Shown one piece after another: positions 36,033-49,281 of a stretch of 64,000 bases of DNA. The stretch comes from Dissophora ornata (Eukaryota > Mortierellomycota > Mortierellomycetes > Mortierellales > Mortierellaceae), in assembly GCA_025201705.1 (NCBI GenBank), contig MU616566.1:1-64000 (forward strand), given 5' to 3'. The position numbers and the translations under genes were made by a program. The notes below the pieces were generated by a model that was not told the origin of the DNA, did no database searches, and was given only the letters and a program-made list of their open reading frames with translations. Every line of letters starts with the position of its first letter. Positions within the stretch are counted from its first letter, which is position 1.

Positions 36033-37519
36033 ATGGACAACATCACACAAGCTTCCTCATCGGCGCCAGCCGTCACTCAGCAACCCCTCGGCCAGCATGG
36101 CATGCAGCAGTCCTTTGCAGCAGGTTGGTTTTTCTTTCGACCTTTTTGCGCGTTTCTCCACTCTGAACCTGCCCTCGATATCTCTGATAATGCGGTCCTT
36201 CTCCACAAGCTGGAATCCCGGGCTGTATCTCCTTCAGGTTGACAGGGATGTAGAAAGTTGACCCTCCCCTGTATTTGTCTTCGTCTTCCACTTTTTTTTT
36301 TATATTTTCCACGCCACGCTTAAATAGAGTTTTCGCCCGATGACGAGAACCATGGCGTGTACGGCAGCATGATGAACACGGCCGGTGACATTATGGGCGC
36401 CATGGGCTCTGTCCCATGCTGCATCTGCTGCCCTAACCCATACAAGGTATCTAACAAAACCGCAACCGCACCGGAAAAGTTGTTTGCTCGCACTCAATTG
36501 GCCCCTCGCATGAATTGGAAATTTAGCTATTTTGCATGCACACTAACACAAGTACACATGTTTATGCATCCTTCGGGTCTAGTCTGTCTCGCAAGGATTT
36601 GTTGGACTTGTTACGCGCTTTGGCAAGTTTTACAAGATCGTTGGTAAGTGTTTCGCGAAGTTTGTCTCTGTGCCATTAAAATAAAGTGTGGCTGGATCTA
36701 CGTAGCAGGCGCCAAAGGTGTGAATGACATGTATTCACACGTGGCTAACGTTATTTTTTGTGCATTGCCAGACCCCGGCCTGACCAAGATCAACCCAGTG
36801 ACCGAAAAACTCATCAAGGTCGACATCAAGATCCAGATTGCTGATATCCCTCAGCAAGTTATCATGACCAAGGACAATGTCAATGTCCAGATCGACTCTG
36901 TCCTCTACTGGCACATTGTCAACCCATCGCAGTCTTTCTTTGGTGTCAGCGATGTCCAGTCCGCATTGATCGAAAGGTAAGGAGCATCATTTGCTGCCAT
37001 CATCAAAACTGAAGAGAGAATGGGAAAAAAAAGATGGGGACTAAGACTCTGTGTTGTTACTGCTACTCAAAATTTAGAACTCAAACGACGCTTCGACACA
37101 TCCTGGGTATGCGCGTTCTTCAGGAGTTGATTGAGAATCGCGAGGCTATTGGTGAGGAGATCCAGGAGGTGATCGACGCGCCCGCTCGTAACTGGGGTGT
37201 CAAGGTCGAGTCGGTGTTGATCAAGGATATCACGTTCTCAAAGGAGCTTCAGGAATCGCTCTCTTCGGCCGCACAGGCCAAGAGGATGGCCGAGTCCAAG
37301 GTGATTGGAGCGCAGGCTGAAGTCGACAGTGCCAAGCTGATGAGAGCAGCGGCCGATATTTTGAACACGCCAGCGGCCATGCAGATTCGATACTTGGAGA
37401 CAATGACCAACATGGCCAAGGGATCGAACACGCGAGTCATCTTTATGCCGACTCAACAGAGCGGCCATGATATGACGCCACTGCAGGCGAACCAGTGGGA
37501 GCAGATGAGCAAGCAGTAA
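36033..37519 (+). CDS. Stomatin-like SPFH/band-7 membrane protein
   Basis: Exons 36033-36123, 36328-36446, 36583-36643, 36772-36976 and 37078-37519 give 305 aa. SPFH proteins oligomerise on membranes and organise lipid microdomains. After a Gln-rich N-terminus there is a Cys/Pro motif (SVPCCICCPNPYKSV), a likely palmitoylated membrane hairpin. The band-7 core follows: GFVGLVTRFGKFYKIVDPGL, VDIKIQIADIPQQVIMTKDNVNVQIDSVLYW, ALIERTQTTLRHILG and the long AQAEVDSAKLMRAAADIL helix. Catalytic roles are not expected. Its short N-terminus and the CC-x-CC motif fit fungal stomatins more than prohibitins or the mitochondrial SLP2. Introns are GT-AG, and an AATAAA lies at 37631. Confidence 0.92.
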
Positions 37520-37630
37520 AAGATGTTACTCTAGTGATTTTGGTCGGTCCTGCAAGAGCGCCGTACTATTTTCTATCTATGATAATTATATTACTATACC
37601 TTAGTCATTAATCAGCGACAAAAGCAAGTC

Positions 37631-37636
37631 AATAAA
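37631..37636 (+). terminator. Poly(A) signal of stomatin-like gene
   Basis: AATAAA lies 112 nt after the stop codon, in AT-rich sequence. Confidence 0.5.
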
Positions 37637-37823
37637 TGACATGTTTGTTGTAGAGAATCAGAGAATCTCTAGAAAGTCGAAGAGAGGCGCGTCGAACTAC
37701 GCAATGCAAAGCCACTTCGCGATAATTTAAAGGCGAGGATCGAATCGGGGTTTCCCTCTCATTTCCAACCACTTTTTTTTCAGGAACAAAAGATTCCCTC
37801 TGAGAGAAAGGAGAATAAAGGAA

Positions 37824-38541
37824 ATGGCATCGTCAACAGGATCAGGCACATCTTCAGGAAAGCCCCCAGGCTTCATGTCGGGCTACATGTCAGACCTTCC
37901 TCAGTCTGAGGATCTAAACTCTTTCCTTCAAAAGAACCAGCCAGCTTATGATCCAAACAGTCACAGCACACCCACGGACACCCACGCCGCAACCACACCC
38001 ACATCCTCCAGCACCGCCACTGAAAACGATACAAAGTCGAGCCAAGACTCTTCTAGCAAGCCCTCATCATCCGCATCTTCCGAATCGACGCGGAAACCTT
38101 TTGATTCCAAGACGCTTGTAGGATCACATCCGTTGCCAACCGCCCACGCCAAGTATCAGAGGCAGGCAATCCAGAACGCTGCCCTCGATAACTGTGCAGA
38201 TCTGAACATGGTGCTCACGGATTGTCTATTGGGAAAATCTGGTACTTGGTGGGATCGCGCCTCGATGTGCATGAAGGCCAAGGAGCAAATGCAAAAATGC
38301 TGTCGACTGAACAGGGTGAGAAACCACAAAAAAAAAGTTTTTTGAGCTGTCGATTAGGATGTGGGGGGAGGAAGCAAGATGTTGGATCTTCATTACTAAA
38401 ACAAACCGTGTTTTTGATTATTAGGAAATATTGGAGGAAAGAGGTTACGCCAAGGAGGGAAATACGCCAGAACAGGATCGGGTTATCTTGGACTATGCTG
38501 ACGAGCAAGCTCAGAAGGCCATGAAGAATGAAAAGGCCTGA
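37824..38541 (+). CDS. Twin-CX9C (CHCH) mitochondrial-type protein
   Basis: Exons 37824-38315 and 38425-38541 give 202 aa. The first 110 residues are Ser/Thr/Pro-rich and disordered. The folded part has two CX9C motifs, Cys124-Cys134 (CADLNMVLTDC) and Cys149-Cys159 (CMKAKEQMQKC), the signature of Mia40-dependent intermembrane-space proteins such as cytochrome-oxidase assembly factors. The C-terminal tail (EILEERGYAKEGNTPEQDRVILDYADEQ) is a charged helix. I cannot assign it to a named COX assembly factor with confidence. The disordered N-terminus is unusually long for the family. The intron follows the second motif. Confidence 0.85.
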
Positions 38542-38824
38542 GCAGGTAGAAGCCTTTCGGATAAAAAATAAATAAATGTTCAAAGTGTATATTCTAGATC
38601 TTGATATCGACACAAGTTAGCATGAAAGGTGGAGCCGCATGAGAGCTGCTTTCTACCCTAGCGATACCAAGGTACACAGACCTTCATAGTCACTGACCAA
38701 TGCACCCACATGGCAAAACGCAATCCAGCAATAAAATGAAAGCTTTTAATTATGACATTTGAATTGACTACTGCGCGGCATAGTTCCGCGTCTCTTAATG
38801 CATGCATGCCCTTAATAAATGCAT

Positions 38825-40401
<1,577 letters not shown>

Positions 40402-40539
40402 TCAAGCGACGGCGATGGTGTTTAAATAAAGGGTTGGGGCCGCTCCTCTCGTCGAGAACCGCAGGAACGACATTACCCACTTCTGATCACGTGTCACGTC
40501 AATCATTAACGTTTTATTGGGCTGTAGCATGGCCCACAT

Positions 40540-42006
40540 CTATTTCTTTTCAGCGGCATTCTTTTCTGTCAAGTTTGGGAGCTGCACAGAGGGGGTGAAA
40601 GTAGCAAACATAAGATACGAAGTGTGTCCGCGCTGCTCAACTGGCAGCTTTGTCACAGTAATGTTCTTGGGCTCGATCCTCTCCCTTGGCTCTGCTTCCT
40701 CTCGCTGCAGCTCCGATGCTGCTGTTGATGTTGATGCCGAGGTTGATGATGATGGGAGAACGATAGATGCTCCTTCTTCCATTTCGGACTCGGATGTTGA
40801 CGTGGGTGTTGCGACTGCTGAAGACACATCGCTATCCTCGACCTTGGCACTCTTGCTTTTGTGATTACCACCTTCATTTTCTTCTTCGCCTTTCTGTCCA
40901 GATGTGGTGGTATCATCCTGGCCCTCGCGCAAAACGCGAGGCGTAGCGCGTTTCCTCTTCTTCTCAACCGCCCTCTGCCTCTCCATAGCCTCTTCGATCG
41001 TCCACATGGGAATCACACGGATTTCGTTGAACCGGATCAAGCACTCGTACATCTGAATGTCAACAAATCCCTGTTCGTTCAATGCAGTGACGGTCCTGGA
41101 GATCTGTTCGATACATGGCGAGAAGGTGCAAATCTTGCCGATCTTATCCTGCTTAAAGGCCTTTTTGGCTGATGCCACAGCTTCCCAAGGTGCCGGGAGA
41201 TCCAAAAAGACTAAAAACATTGATCGTACAAGAAGAGGTTAGATTAAGAGTACGCCTGCATTGTCAGATTCTATAATATTACTACAGCCTTGCAAGACTT
41301 ACCAGCATCAACCTTGTTCTCCATGTCGAACCCATCCTTGCAAACATCTCTGCACTGCAGTGTGACCATATCTGACAATCCGTGGTCCTCAAACTCCTTC
41401 TTTGCAGCATTTACACGTTCCTGATGGTACTCGAATGTGTACAAATGTCCTGTTGGCGCCAGAGTGCGCACGATCGAGTGTGAGAACGATCCTGATCCTG
41501 TTCCCGATTCAATCATGGACATGCCGGGCTTGAGGTTCAAAAAGTTCATCACAAACGATATGTCGGCAATGTACAGGATCTGGGTGCGGTGGGGGAGAAC
41601 CAGAGTCCAGAGTTCGGGGGTTGGATAAAGGAGGTAGAGAAAACCACGGCCCGTGTTGGAGCCGAGCTTGGTGCCGTATTGAAGTCCGATCATGTCCGTG
41701 TGCTTGTAAGATCCGAATTTGCAATTGAAGTATTCGCCTTCTTTGACACGGATGATGCTCAAATTTTCTCTGCTCTAAAATGGCAAGATGCCGGGACCGT
41801 CGATCGCACGATAGAAACGCTTAGTTGGGTTAGCCTTCTGAGGTCCTGCAACACTGAACTTAATGGTGGCGTATTTTTTTTTCCCACTCGCGGTCGCCTT
41901 GTCATACCAAGTACACGACAACGAGGTCGCCATCCTCAATTGTGTTGTTGGACTTGTATCTGGCGAAGCTCTGCTTCTCTAGACTCGTGTTGCTGGTCTC
42001 GCTCAT
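40540..42006 (-). CDS. TRM61: tRNA m1A58 methyltransferase catalytic subunit TRM61
   Basis: Minus-strand exons 42006-41908, 41774-41303 and 41210-40540 give 413 aa. With TRM6 it methylates adenosine 58 of tRNAs in the nucleus, using SAM. Visible: an N-terminal beta domain (EDGDLVVVYLSRENL, YFNCKFGSYKHTDMIG), then SAM-binding motif I IESGTGSGSFSHS and the acidic partner FEYHQERV. The catalytic-fold motif VFLDLPAPWEAV is rebuilt across intron 2. FSPCIEQISRT and VIPMWTIEEAMERQR follow. A low-complexity Glu/Ser/Thr insert of about 90 residues precedes the conserved end HTSYLMFATFT. The large insert is typical of fungal orthologues. It lies head to head with the RNase P/MRP-type gene, with 222 bp between starts. 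Confidence 0.94.
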
Positions 42007-42228
42007 GGTGATTGAATCTGGAAGAGGAGGTGGTTGAGATGTTATTGTAGACGAAACTGGGATCACTTTACCATGAGCAGAAGGCTAGTAATGGTAAGCA
42101 AAGCAGTCCCTGTTTTCAATTTTGTAAAAAATGTGCCCTGTTGGCAGTGGCTGGGCCAACGCAAAGAAGAAAGACGCATGAAGTTGCCCATTACTCTTCG
42201 CCCTACAACCCCTCAAATACAGCTAATC

Positions 42229-43401
42229 ATGTCCGACGCGAACGCACGCCTTGGGTTCCTATGGAAGGCGTCTCACATGTTGCTAAGCCAATGTCCCGGA
42301 GCGTCGTCCCATTACATGTCCCAGTTCCTCAGTCTGGCAAACAACCGCGACCTGCGACTCCATGAGGACATACAGACCAAGTCGTGCGCTGCCTGCGGTT
42401 CTATTTTTGTGCCTGGTGTAAACTCCAAAGTCAGGCTCATCCCAGTAAAGGAGACAAAGCTGGAGAGAGAGAAACGGAAAAAAGCCGCGAGGAAGAAGGC
42501 GAAGATGGCGCACAGCAAGGACCAGGATTCCCAAGCATCTCAACCTGACGCAACCAGCAACAGCGATAACAAAAGTGCCACTCTATCCAGCCTTGCCACT
42601 GAATCGAAACAGCAAACAGATCGACAGTCGAAACCACCAAAAAAAATCTTACATATCACTCCATATTCCGAGCTTGCGCAACAGCAACAGCAGAGGCGGC
42701 AGTTTGGCGGCAACGCAGATGGTAAACCTCGGAAAAAAATCGACAAGCGAGCAAACCAGATTCTGAACCATATTATATACTCGTGTCAACGATGCGACCG
42801 GGAAACAGAGCTCCCAGGAACTAAGGAGGGATACTTGGCTGCACGAGTGAAGGTTAACAAGCCCGTCTCTCAACGACGGAAGATTAAGAAGGAGCATCGG
42901 ACAGAAATCGATGACCAGGCGCCCACGTCCTCGCCATCTTTTGCAGCAGCATCAACAGCCACATCCACATCCACATCCACATCCGCAGCATCTGCGTCTG
43001 GATCAACAATACCAACCTCAAAGAGCACTTCATCAAAGGCAGATGCGGCGACTTTCTCGGCGACCACTAATCCCAAAAGACCAACATCACCTCTCTCATC
43101 GCCTGCGATATCGAACTCGAAGCGACCCAAGTACGCCGCATCTATGCCAGCGTCGCCTGTTGGTGGACTCTCCATGGCCTCTTCAGTTGCGTCCTCAGCC
43201 GCGACTTCCCCGGCCTCATCTCAGCGGCTTCCAGGGCAGGACAGCGGCAAATCTGCAAATAGCAACAAGAAGAAAAAGAAGACCGGCCTTGCAAGTCTGT
43301 TGGCGAGTCAGAAAGCGAAAGACACATCCTCTGATCCCAATGGTGGAGCAGCAGTATCTGATGGCGACAGCGTACTGGCCAATTTCCTGATGGGATTGTG
43401 A
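42229..43401 (+). CDS. RNase P/MRP zinc-ribbon subunit (Rpr2/Snm1/Rpp21 type)
   Basis: Single exon, 390 aa from the ATG at 42229. The N-terminal 60 residues (RLGFLWKASHMLL...LRLHEDIQTKSCAACGSIFVPG) match the Rpr2/Snm1/Rpp21 pattern: a helical pair followed by Cys53-x2-Cys56. The second pair is Cys186-x2-Cys189 (YSCQRCDRE), forming a zinc ribbon. A Lys-rich linker of about 100 residues separates them, longer than in Rpp21 and suggestive of Snm1. The C-terminal half is Ser/Thr/Ala-rich and disordered with a Lys cluster and the tail ASLLASQKAKD...LANFLMGL. The frame is open upstream to 42034 or beyond, so an earlier start (for example 42073) is possible but not conserved. It pairs functionally with TRM61 next door, as both act on tRNA precursors. 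Confidence 0.85.
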   Translation: MSDANARLGFLWKASHMLLSQCPGASSHYMSQFLSLANNRDLRLHEDIQTKSCAACGSIFVPGVNSKVRLIPVKETKLEREKRKKAARKKAKMAHSKDQDSQASQPDATSNSDNKSATLSSLATESKQQTDRQSKPPKKILHITPYSELAQQQQQRRQFGGNADGKPRKKIDKRANQILNHIIYSCQRCDRETELPGTKEGYLAARVKVNKPVSQRRKIKKEHRTEIDDQAPTSSPSFAAASTATSTSTSTSAASASGSTIPTSKSTSSKADAATFSATTNPKRPTSPLSSPAISNSKRPKYAASMPASPVGGLSMASSVASSAATSPASSQRLPGQDSGKSANSNKKKKKTGLASLLASQKAKDTSSDPNGGAAVSDGDSVLANFLMGL

Positions 43402-43408
43402 AGAGAAC

Positions 43409-43414
43409 AATAAA
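43409..43414 (+). terminator. Poly(A) signal of Rpr2/Snm1-type gene
   Basis: AATAAA begins 8 nt after the stop codon. The convergent AsnRS gene ends only 100 bp away. Confidence 0.45.
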
Positions 43415-43500
43415 TTCGCTTGTACAAAGTCTACATGGGTTTATCGAATTTATTATAAGCTTCTTGTGTATCTTGGATATGAGATTTCAGTCCACGCGGT

Positions 43501-45677
43501 TTAAGGGAAAGCACGGCCAGTGAATCTTGGGTAGAGACAGGTCTCACGCACAGTGTAGAGGTTCAACATCCAGGCAATATAACGTTCAACACCAAGACCG
43601 AACCCACCGTGTTCGCAGGTTCCATACTTGCGCTGGTCAGTGAACCAGTAGTAAGGACTGGGGTCGAGACCCTCACGCTTATAGGCAGCCATCAACTCGT
43701 CCAGATCAGAAATACGCATCGATCCTCCAACAATCTCTCCAACACCGGGCATCAATACATCAACACTCTCCGTCAAGGCAAGGTTCTCGGGGCAACGCTT
43801 CATGTAGAAGGCCTTGATCTCGGCGGGGAAGCGGCACAAGAGGATGGGGCGGTTGATCTTGTCCGTCATGATACGCTCAGGAGCCTCAGGGATATCCTCA
43901 CCAACCTCGTAGAATGTTCCGTCCTCCTTCTTAATATCATTGTCCTTCAAGTACTGGATTGCGTCGGTATAGTTCATGCGCATGAAGGGGCGCTCGGGCT
44001 TTTTAAAGTTGGGGTTCAACTTGTAGACGAGGTCGGCAGAGGGCTTGTGTGCTAAGGTGCGGTCAATGACATCGCAGATCATTTCTTCAAGCTGCTCCAG
44101 CAGGTCGTCAAAGGAGATAAAAGCCATCTCAGCCTCGCAGTGAGTGTACTCGGACAAGTGACGACGGGTATGGGACTTTTCAGCGCGGAATGACTCAGCC
44201 AAGCAGTAGACATCTCCCAAGGAAGGCAAGCAAGTCTCGAGGTACAGCTGGGAAGACTGCGTCAAGTAAGCCTTTTCGTTGTAGTAGTTCAACTCAAACA
44301 GGGTCGAGCCACCCTCGACTGAGGTCTGAACCATGGCAGGAGGTGTGACTTCCACAAAGCCACGGTGGTCAAAGTGGTCGCGGAACGCCTTCATGACCTG
44401 AGAGCGGACCTTTAAGATTCCCGAAGCCTTCTCCTCACGCAAAACCAAATGGCGGAGATCGAGCTTGACAGAGGGATCAGAGTTCTCGTTGACCTTGTTG
44501 GAGATAGCCTCCTCGCCGCTGGGTGCCTTTCCAACGCACTCCCAGTAATCAACTGTCAACTCGTGGTTATCAGGGGCCTAGTCAATGGTATGAAATATTA
44601 GAAAAAAGTGTCATGCGTTCAATGAGACAAACAAGTCACCTTCTTGCTCTTGATTTTACATACCGTCTTGCCAGCAGGAAGCTCGTTGATAACACCACAG
44701 ACGGTGACAGTGGACTCGAGGGTGAGGGTAAGGGCATCGTAGGTTTGGCACTAAATAGTCAATGTTTGGCCGGTCTTTAGCTTACTGCAAGATTGAAAAA
44801 AAGGGATCAAGCGTAGAAAACAAAACCATCCTTGATTGATCCTTACAAGAGCGTCGGTGAGTACGCACTGGAGGAAACCAGTTCCGTCTCTCAAGATAAC
44901 AAACGTCATGTTCTTTCCCTGAACACGGAGGCGGTGAACCCATCCTGAAATCTTGACACGTTTGCCTCTGTTCTCAACACTGTTTCTGATCTTGATCTTG
45001 GTAGCAGTGGGCAAAGAAGCGTCTTCCTTCAAGACGACGAGCTTTGCAGCGTCCAAAACACGTTCACGTTCCTCGGCAGCAGCATGCTCCTTGGCAGCCA
45101 GCTCAGCAGCCTGTTCCGCGACCTTCTTGGCCTTCTTTTCCAACTCGGCAACCTTCTTGACAGCCTTCTTCAAGGCTGCTCCAGAGATAGGGGCGTATCC
45201 AGATGTCTCGTTGGAATCAGGGGCAGCTGCCTTCCAGACCTGGATCTTAACAGCGTCGCCGTGCGCCTGGAGGGCCTTGGCTGCGGACAAGTAAGGGATA
45301 TCAACAGATCCGTTTCCGGTCTCGTCTGAGCCCTTGGTCTCGTCGACGTGAGCCACAACTATTATGTAGACAAAGGAGACAAGCGGCGGGTGTATTAGGA
45401 GGACTGTGTAACTTCGGGACTGTGTAGAGCAGCCAATAGTGAGCTGGCTTTACATGCGTTGGCAGATATTTTCCGCTATCAATGCTTGTTTGCTGTGTTC
45501 CTCCGCATGCATATTCCTTTGTGTTTGGCGGCGTAGACCGCTACTTTGAGTGTTCCTGAATTGGATAGGCTGGTCCTTGTTTCCACTGTGCGACGTTATA
45601 ATCCCCAGACCAGACGCAACGAAATGTCATTTACCAGCAGTGATGGAGAGCGAATCAACAGGTAATGTGTCGGCCAT
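43501..45677 (-). CDS. DED81: Asparaginyl-tRNA synthetase, cytosolic
   Basis: Minus-strand exons 45677-45635, 45358-44847, 44750-44664 and 44577-43501 give 572 aa. It charges tRNA-Asn (class IIb). Parts in order: the eukaryote-specific N-terminal region with a Lys/Ala/Glu coiled coil (AVKKVAELEKKAKKVAEQ), an anticodon-binding OB fold (VKISGWVHRLRVQGKNMTFVILRDG), then the catalytic core. The core shows motif 1 (DHRGFVEVTPP), motif 2 (FRAEKSHTRRHLSEYTHCEAEM) and motif 3 (GFGLGVERYIAWML). The stop follows TGRAFP, the usual C-terminal end. Codon use is biased as in GAPDH, consistent with high expression and explaining the long antisense frames. It is complete and unremarkable. Confidence 0.97.
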
Positions 45678-45862
45678 AGTGGATGGTGGGATGAATATGA
45701 ATGAAGATAAGGGAAGAAAAGGAATAAAAAAAAAATAAAAAACGATTTTTGTTTATCGGCTAACTCGTGGTTCGATCTCCCACGTGACCACAGGAGTGAG
45801 TGAGTCACTCTTATTCGCGACATGGATTGCAGGCAGCACTGCTCGAAGCATTCACAACCACA

Positions 45863-46496
45863 ATGGAGAAGAAGACGCTTGGAAACCAGAAGGCGCCACA
45901 AGGCCAGCCCCCTCAGCTGTATGCCGAAGAATATCCACAACTAAACTACACGGACAGTGCTCTTGAAAAGGAGATAAAGCAACGCGCAGCGACAGCGCTG
46001 CATGACCACTCGGTGCTGTTGATTCGTGCTTTGTCCATGAATGAGGTGCGCCACCAAATCGCAAAGTAGTATGGGATATTATTTACTGCGTCGACAAACA
46101 AACAGAGCTGACTCGAAATGAATACACCCCACTAGACACCTGCAAAGGCGCGATTAAGGATGTATCGGTATGAATCATGTCCTTTCTAGCACGGTGGGTT
46201 TGTGTCCACAAGATGTTTCTTATTCAGTTTCTCGACTCATCTCCAATTATAGGCATCTTACAGGGCAGCCGCAGCCTCTACACGAGTCTACCCCAGCTAA
46301 ACGGAAACACAAGGAAGCTGAAAACACCGGCAATGCCACCAGCACATCTACATCATCTAGGGCAGCAGGGTCCTCTAGCTCATCATCTTCAACTGCTGCA
46401 CAGGGTCAGGCGCCATCTCGACAGCGCCGTGACATCATCCCAGTGGACGAAGAGTTTGCACATACCTACTTTCAAGGCCCGCTATCGTCCTAGTTA
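45863..46496 (+). CDS. Small conserved-looking protein of unknown function
   Basis: Exons 45863-46045, 46136-46167 (32 nt) and 46253-46496 give 151 aa. I do not recognise it. The first 90 residues look folded: LNYTDSALEKEIKQRAATALHDHSVLLIRALSMNETPAKARLRMYRHLTG is mostly amphipathic helix. The next 45 are a Ser/Thr/Ala-rich linker and the end is RRDIIPVDEEFAHTYFQGP. The two introns are supported because they join one uninterrupted helical sequence. A helical N-terminal half and a short conserved-looking tail suggest a scaffold or subunit of a larger complex; this is speculation. It starts 186 bp from the divergent AsnRS start, so the two probably share a promoter region. Confidence 0.65.
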
Positions 46497-47345
46497 AGAG
46501 TCTCATCAGCCGCGGTCTCCATTAACACACGAAGAACGTGGGGCCAAGCGCCGTGGTATTGTAAATACTATTTTATAAAGATCAACAGTGGGATGCTCAG
46601 TTCTAGTGTCGCATGATGGCGCACATAGCGAAGATTGCCTGTTGCGATCTACATGCCGGTGAACCAAGAAGGCAAGGCTGCGCCCCAATGACATGGTGTG
46701 GTTAGTGCTTGATTGCGGCAGGAATGTCAGCGCCATAGCTATTGATGACATGCCAAATCAACGGATATGTAACATATTCTACAAAGTTTGACGCATCCCT
46801 TGTAACATGTGTCGTAGAGGAGGGCGTCATGGGAGTTCCTTTTCCATGGCTGGAACTTTCTCAAACACTGCTTAATTGATAACTGCATGCTGCTATTTCA
46901 TTCGTCAAAGTGTAGTCAAAAAACCCTAATTGTAGGATGGGCGGAATTCAATTTGGATAGTGTATCGACGAAAAGGAATAAAAATAAGAATAGCGAGATG
47001 CAGATAGCTGTATCCAATAGATGGCAGTTACGCCGGTGCAGTTGTGTATCTTTATTGTCTTCTTTTCTGTTTCTACTTGCAAACATTTCATCTGCGGGTT
47101 CTATCCAAAGCGGGCGTATTCATGATCGATCCCAGTCCAAAAAATGCCGTGGTAAATGGTGCACGTGGTGCATGTTGGAATAAATGCTAGTGGATTCGCC
47201 ACTTGGTACCTTTACTTATTACATCAGCCTACGACGGAAAAGATACGACATTCTCGTGCATGGCCATGATGACAAAGGCTCTGCAAATGTGGATATGTAT
47301 GCAATGTTTGTATTGATGTCAGTTTTATTAAAAGAACCTTTTTTT
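46497..47345. other. Convergent intergenic region, no gene seen
   Basis: 850 bp between the unknown small gene and the Opy2-like gene. Short frames only; no RNA gene recognised. Confidence 0.5.
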
Positions 47346-49281
47346 TTATAGATTGCCCTTTGAGTCTCGATGTCCGTCCCAAAAGATCATAATCTCTTCC
47401 CCATCCCCCCTCGTCGAAGATCGCGAGTCAGATATGGTTGAGAAAGTTGAGTCGCGCAAGGCTGTCGGCCCTGAGGATGAGGCCCATGGTCTTAGCTTGA
47501 CTCCTCCTTCCGCAAGGTCTGATAATGGGTCGCCCTGGTGATCTGTCAGCGTCAAGGGTATCGATGAGAACATTGTCCTATCAGACATGGGCGTTTCCAG
47601 TTGTGATGAAAAGAATGAAGTTTCCGAAGAGTTGAGGTTCAATGTCAGCGCCTTGGATTCAGATGGGGAGAGGAATGGGTTGGAGAGGCGCGATGATTTT
47701 ATGTTGGTGGCGTAGTTGCCATGGGTATTATCTGCCTTTTCAGCGTCGGTCATAAATGGATTTGCCTCATGATCATTATCAGATCCTGCTGATGTTGCTG
47801 ATGCCTTCCTAACTCTGACCGCTGATGTGACTCCTTCTACGTCGCTATTCTCCATGTCCGAATCTGTCCCTGACTGTGGCCCCCCTAATGGTGATGGGTT
47901 TTTGCCGCTGCCCTTGTTTGCAAACCGTCGTTGAGATTGTGAGCGTTTAATCGAGTTTGAGCTATGGAGTGTGTTGGATCGTTGGATGAGGTCGGACTGC
48001 GTTGCCTTGATAGTGTTGAGCTTCATGACTTGGGGCGTCGCATTCGTGGTGACAGCCATGACCACAGCTTCATCCAGGGATGCCATTGAATCGTGCTTGT
48101 TGCGTTCCTCGCTTCTTAATGACATAAAGTTGGGTTTTAGCACTAAGCGACGAAAAGAAAAGAGGAGTTAGACCCAGAGTTGCAGTGGAGTAAGATAGGC
48201 TAATCCATCCTGCTTGATGAGCTGCGTGCTCGGTTGAACTCATACCTCCACCATGCTGAACGGACGACTCGGGTGTCACAATGGGACTATCGCCAATCAT
48301 ACTGGGAATATAAGCGATCCTGATAACATCCTTGCCGGTAGGGTCACTGGTTGTCTGTTAGGCCAAATTCAGATAATAAGCAGGTCAGTCAAAAAGCGAC
48401 GTTGTATCCAAGAACAGTGCCGAGAAGTCAACTACATGTCCCAGCCATGTACAATCCCCATCCCTTGCATCGATACACTCGTGACGTGCCCAAGCTTTGT
48501 ATCGTTTTTTTTGTGTTGTGTGCATATATCTGTTGTGGTGTGTTGTGGTGTGTTGTGGTGTTTGTTATTTCGCCCTTGCTCTCCAGTGCGCCGCTGTGGT
48601 TGGCCAAGCACTCGCAGGCGCATATATTTTTAGCGCCAAAATTTCGCTGCCAGGGACCATGCGGAGATAAATAGTTTTCGGCCGCTCCTTGTATCTTTCC
48701 ATTTCAAATACGCTTTGGTGGTGGCCGTTTGTCCTGTTGCTGACACTGGCCACCGCTGCCCCTGCTGTCTCACCATTTCCTCGAGAGTAAGGAGTGAGAC
48801 GCAGAGAACGTGCGCGTGGAGCTAAGGAAGGGTAGACAGGGAGATAGCAAAGGGGCGGGGGAAGGGGAGATGAGGAGAAGGAGGAGGAGGAGGGGGGAAG
48901 TGTCAGAAGAGGTCTTACCGAATTCCAGCGTTTTGAGAACGAGTCCAAAGAGTCATCCTGTCCCAGCATTATCACGGCTCCCCTGCGTCGCCGTCTCCGC
49001 CGTATCACAAAGAAAGCTATCAGCGCCACAACGCCTAGTCCTGCTATCGAACCAACTACGGGTCCGACGACAGAGTTACTGGATGAACTGCTACTGCCAC
49101 TACCTACGCCAGTGTCGAAGCCTATCTTGGCGCAGCTGGCCACAGGGCACTGGCAAGTTGATTCGATAACAGAGAGTCGGCATTCGTATCCTGTTTGGCA
49201 AACAGGTGCGCACGACCTCGAGCTGGCAGGACATGTTGGTGTGGGACAGGTGGGCACATCTGAGGTTGTTGTATTTGCCAT
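47346..49281 (-). CDS. Opy2-like single-pass membrane anchor (HOG pathway type)
   Basis: Minus-strand exons 49281-48919, 48354-48246 and 48142-47346 give 422 aa. In yeast, Opy2 anchors Ste50/Ste11 at the plasma membrane for osmotic HOG signalling. Here a short extracellular Cys/Pro region (CPTPTCPASSRSCAPVCQTGYEC..., nine Cys within residues 12-51) matches the fungal Opy2 N-terminal domain. There is no obvious signal peptide. One helix (VVGSIAGLGVVALIAFFVI, about 73-91) is followed by seven Arg. The cytosolic tail is Ser-rich and disordered and includes DVIRIAYIPSM, a short motif I recall from Opy2 tails, rebuilt across intron 1. The end EEIMIFWDGHRD is likewise conserved-looking and could be a docking peptide. 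Exon 2 was found only by frame and motif logic, so its ends are slightly less sure. Confidence 0.75.

Noticed and set aside
43609..44055. 148-codon plus-strand open frame
   Set aside because: Antisense shadow of AsnRS, same codon-bias cause.
45750..45795. Possible tRNA B-box (ggttcgatctc)
   Set aside because: No matching A-box, acceptor or anticodon stem at the right distance; upstream sequence is A-rich leader.
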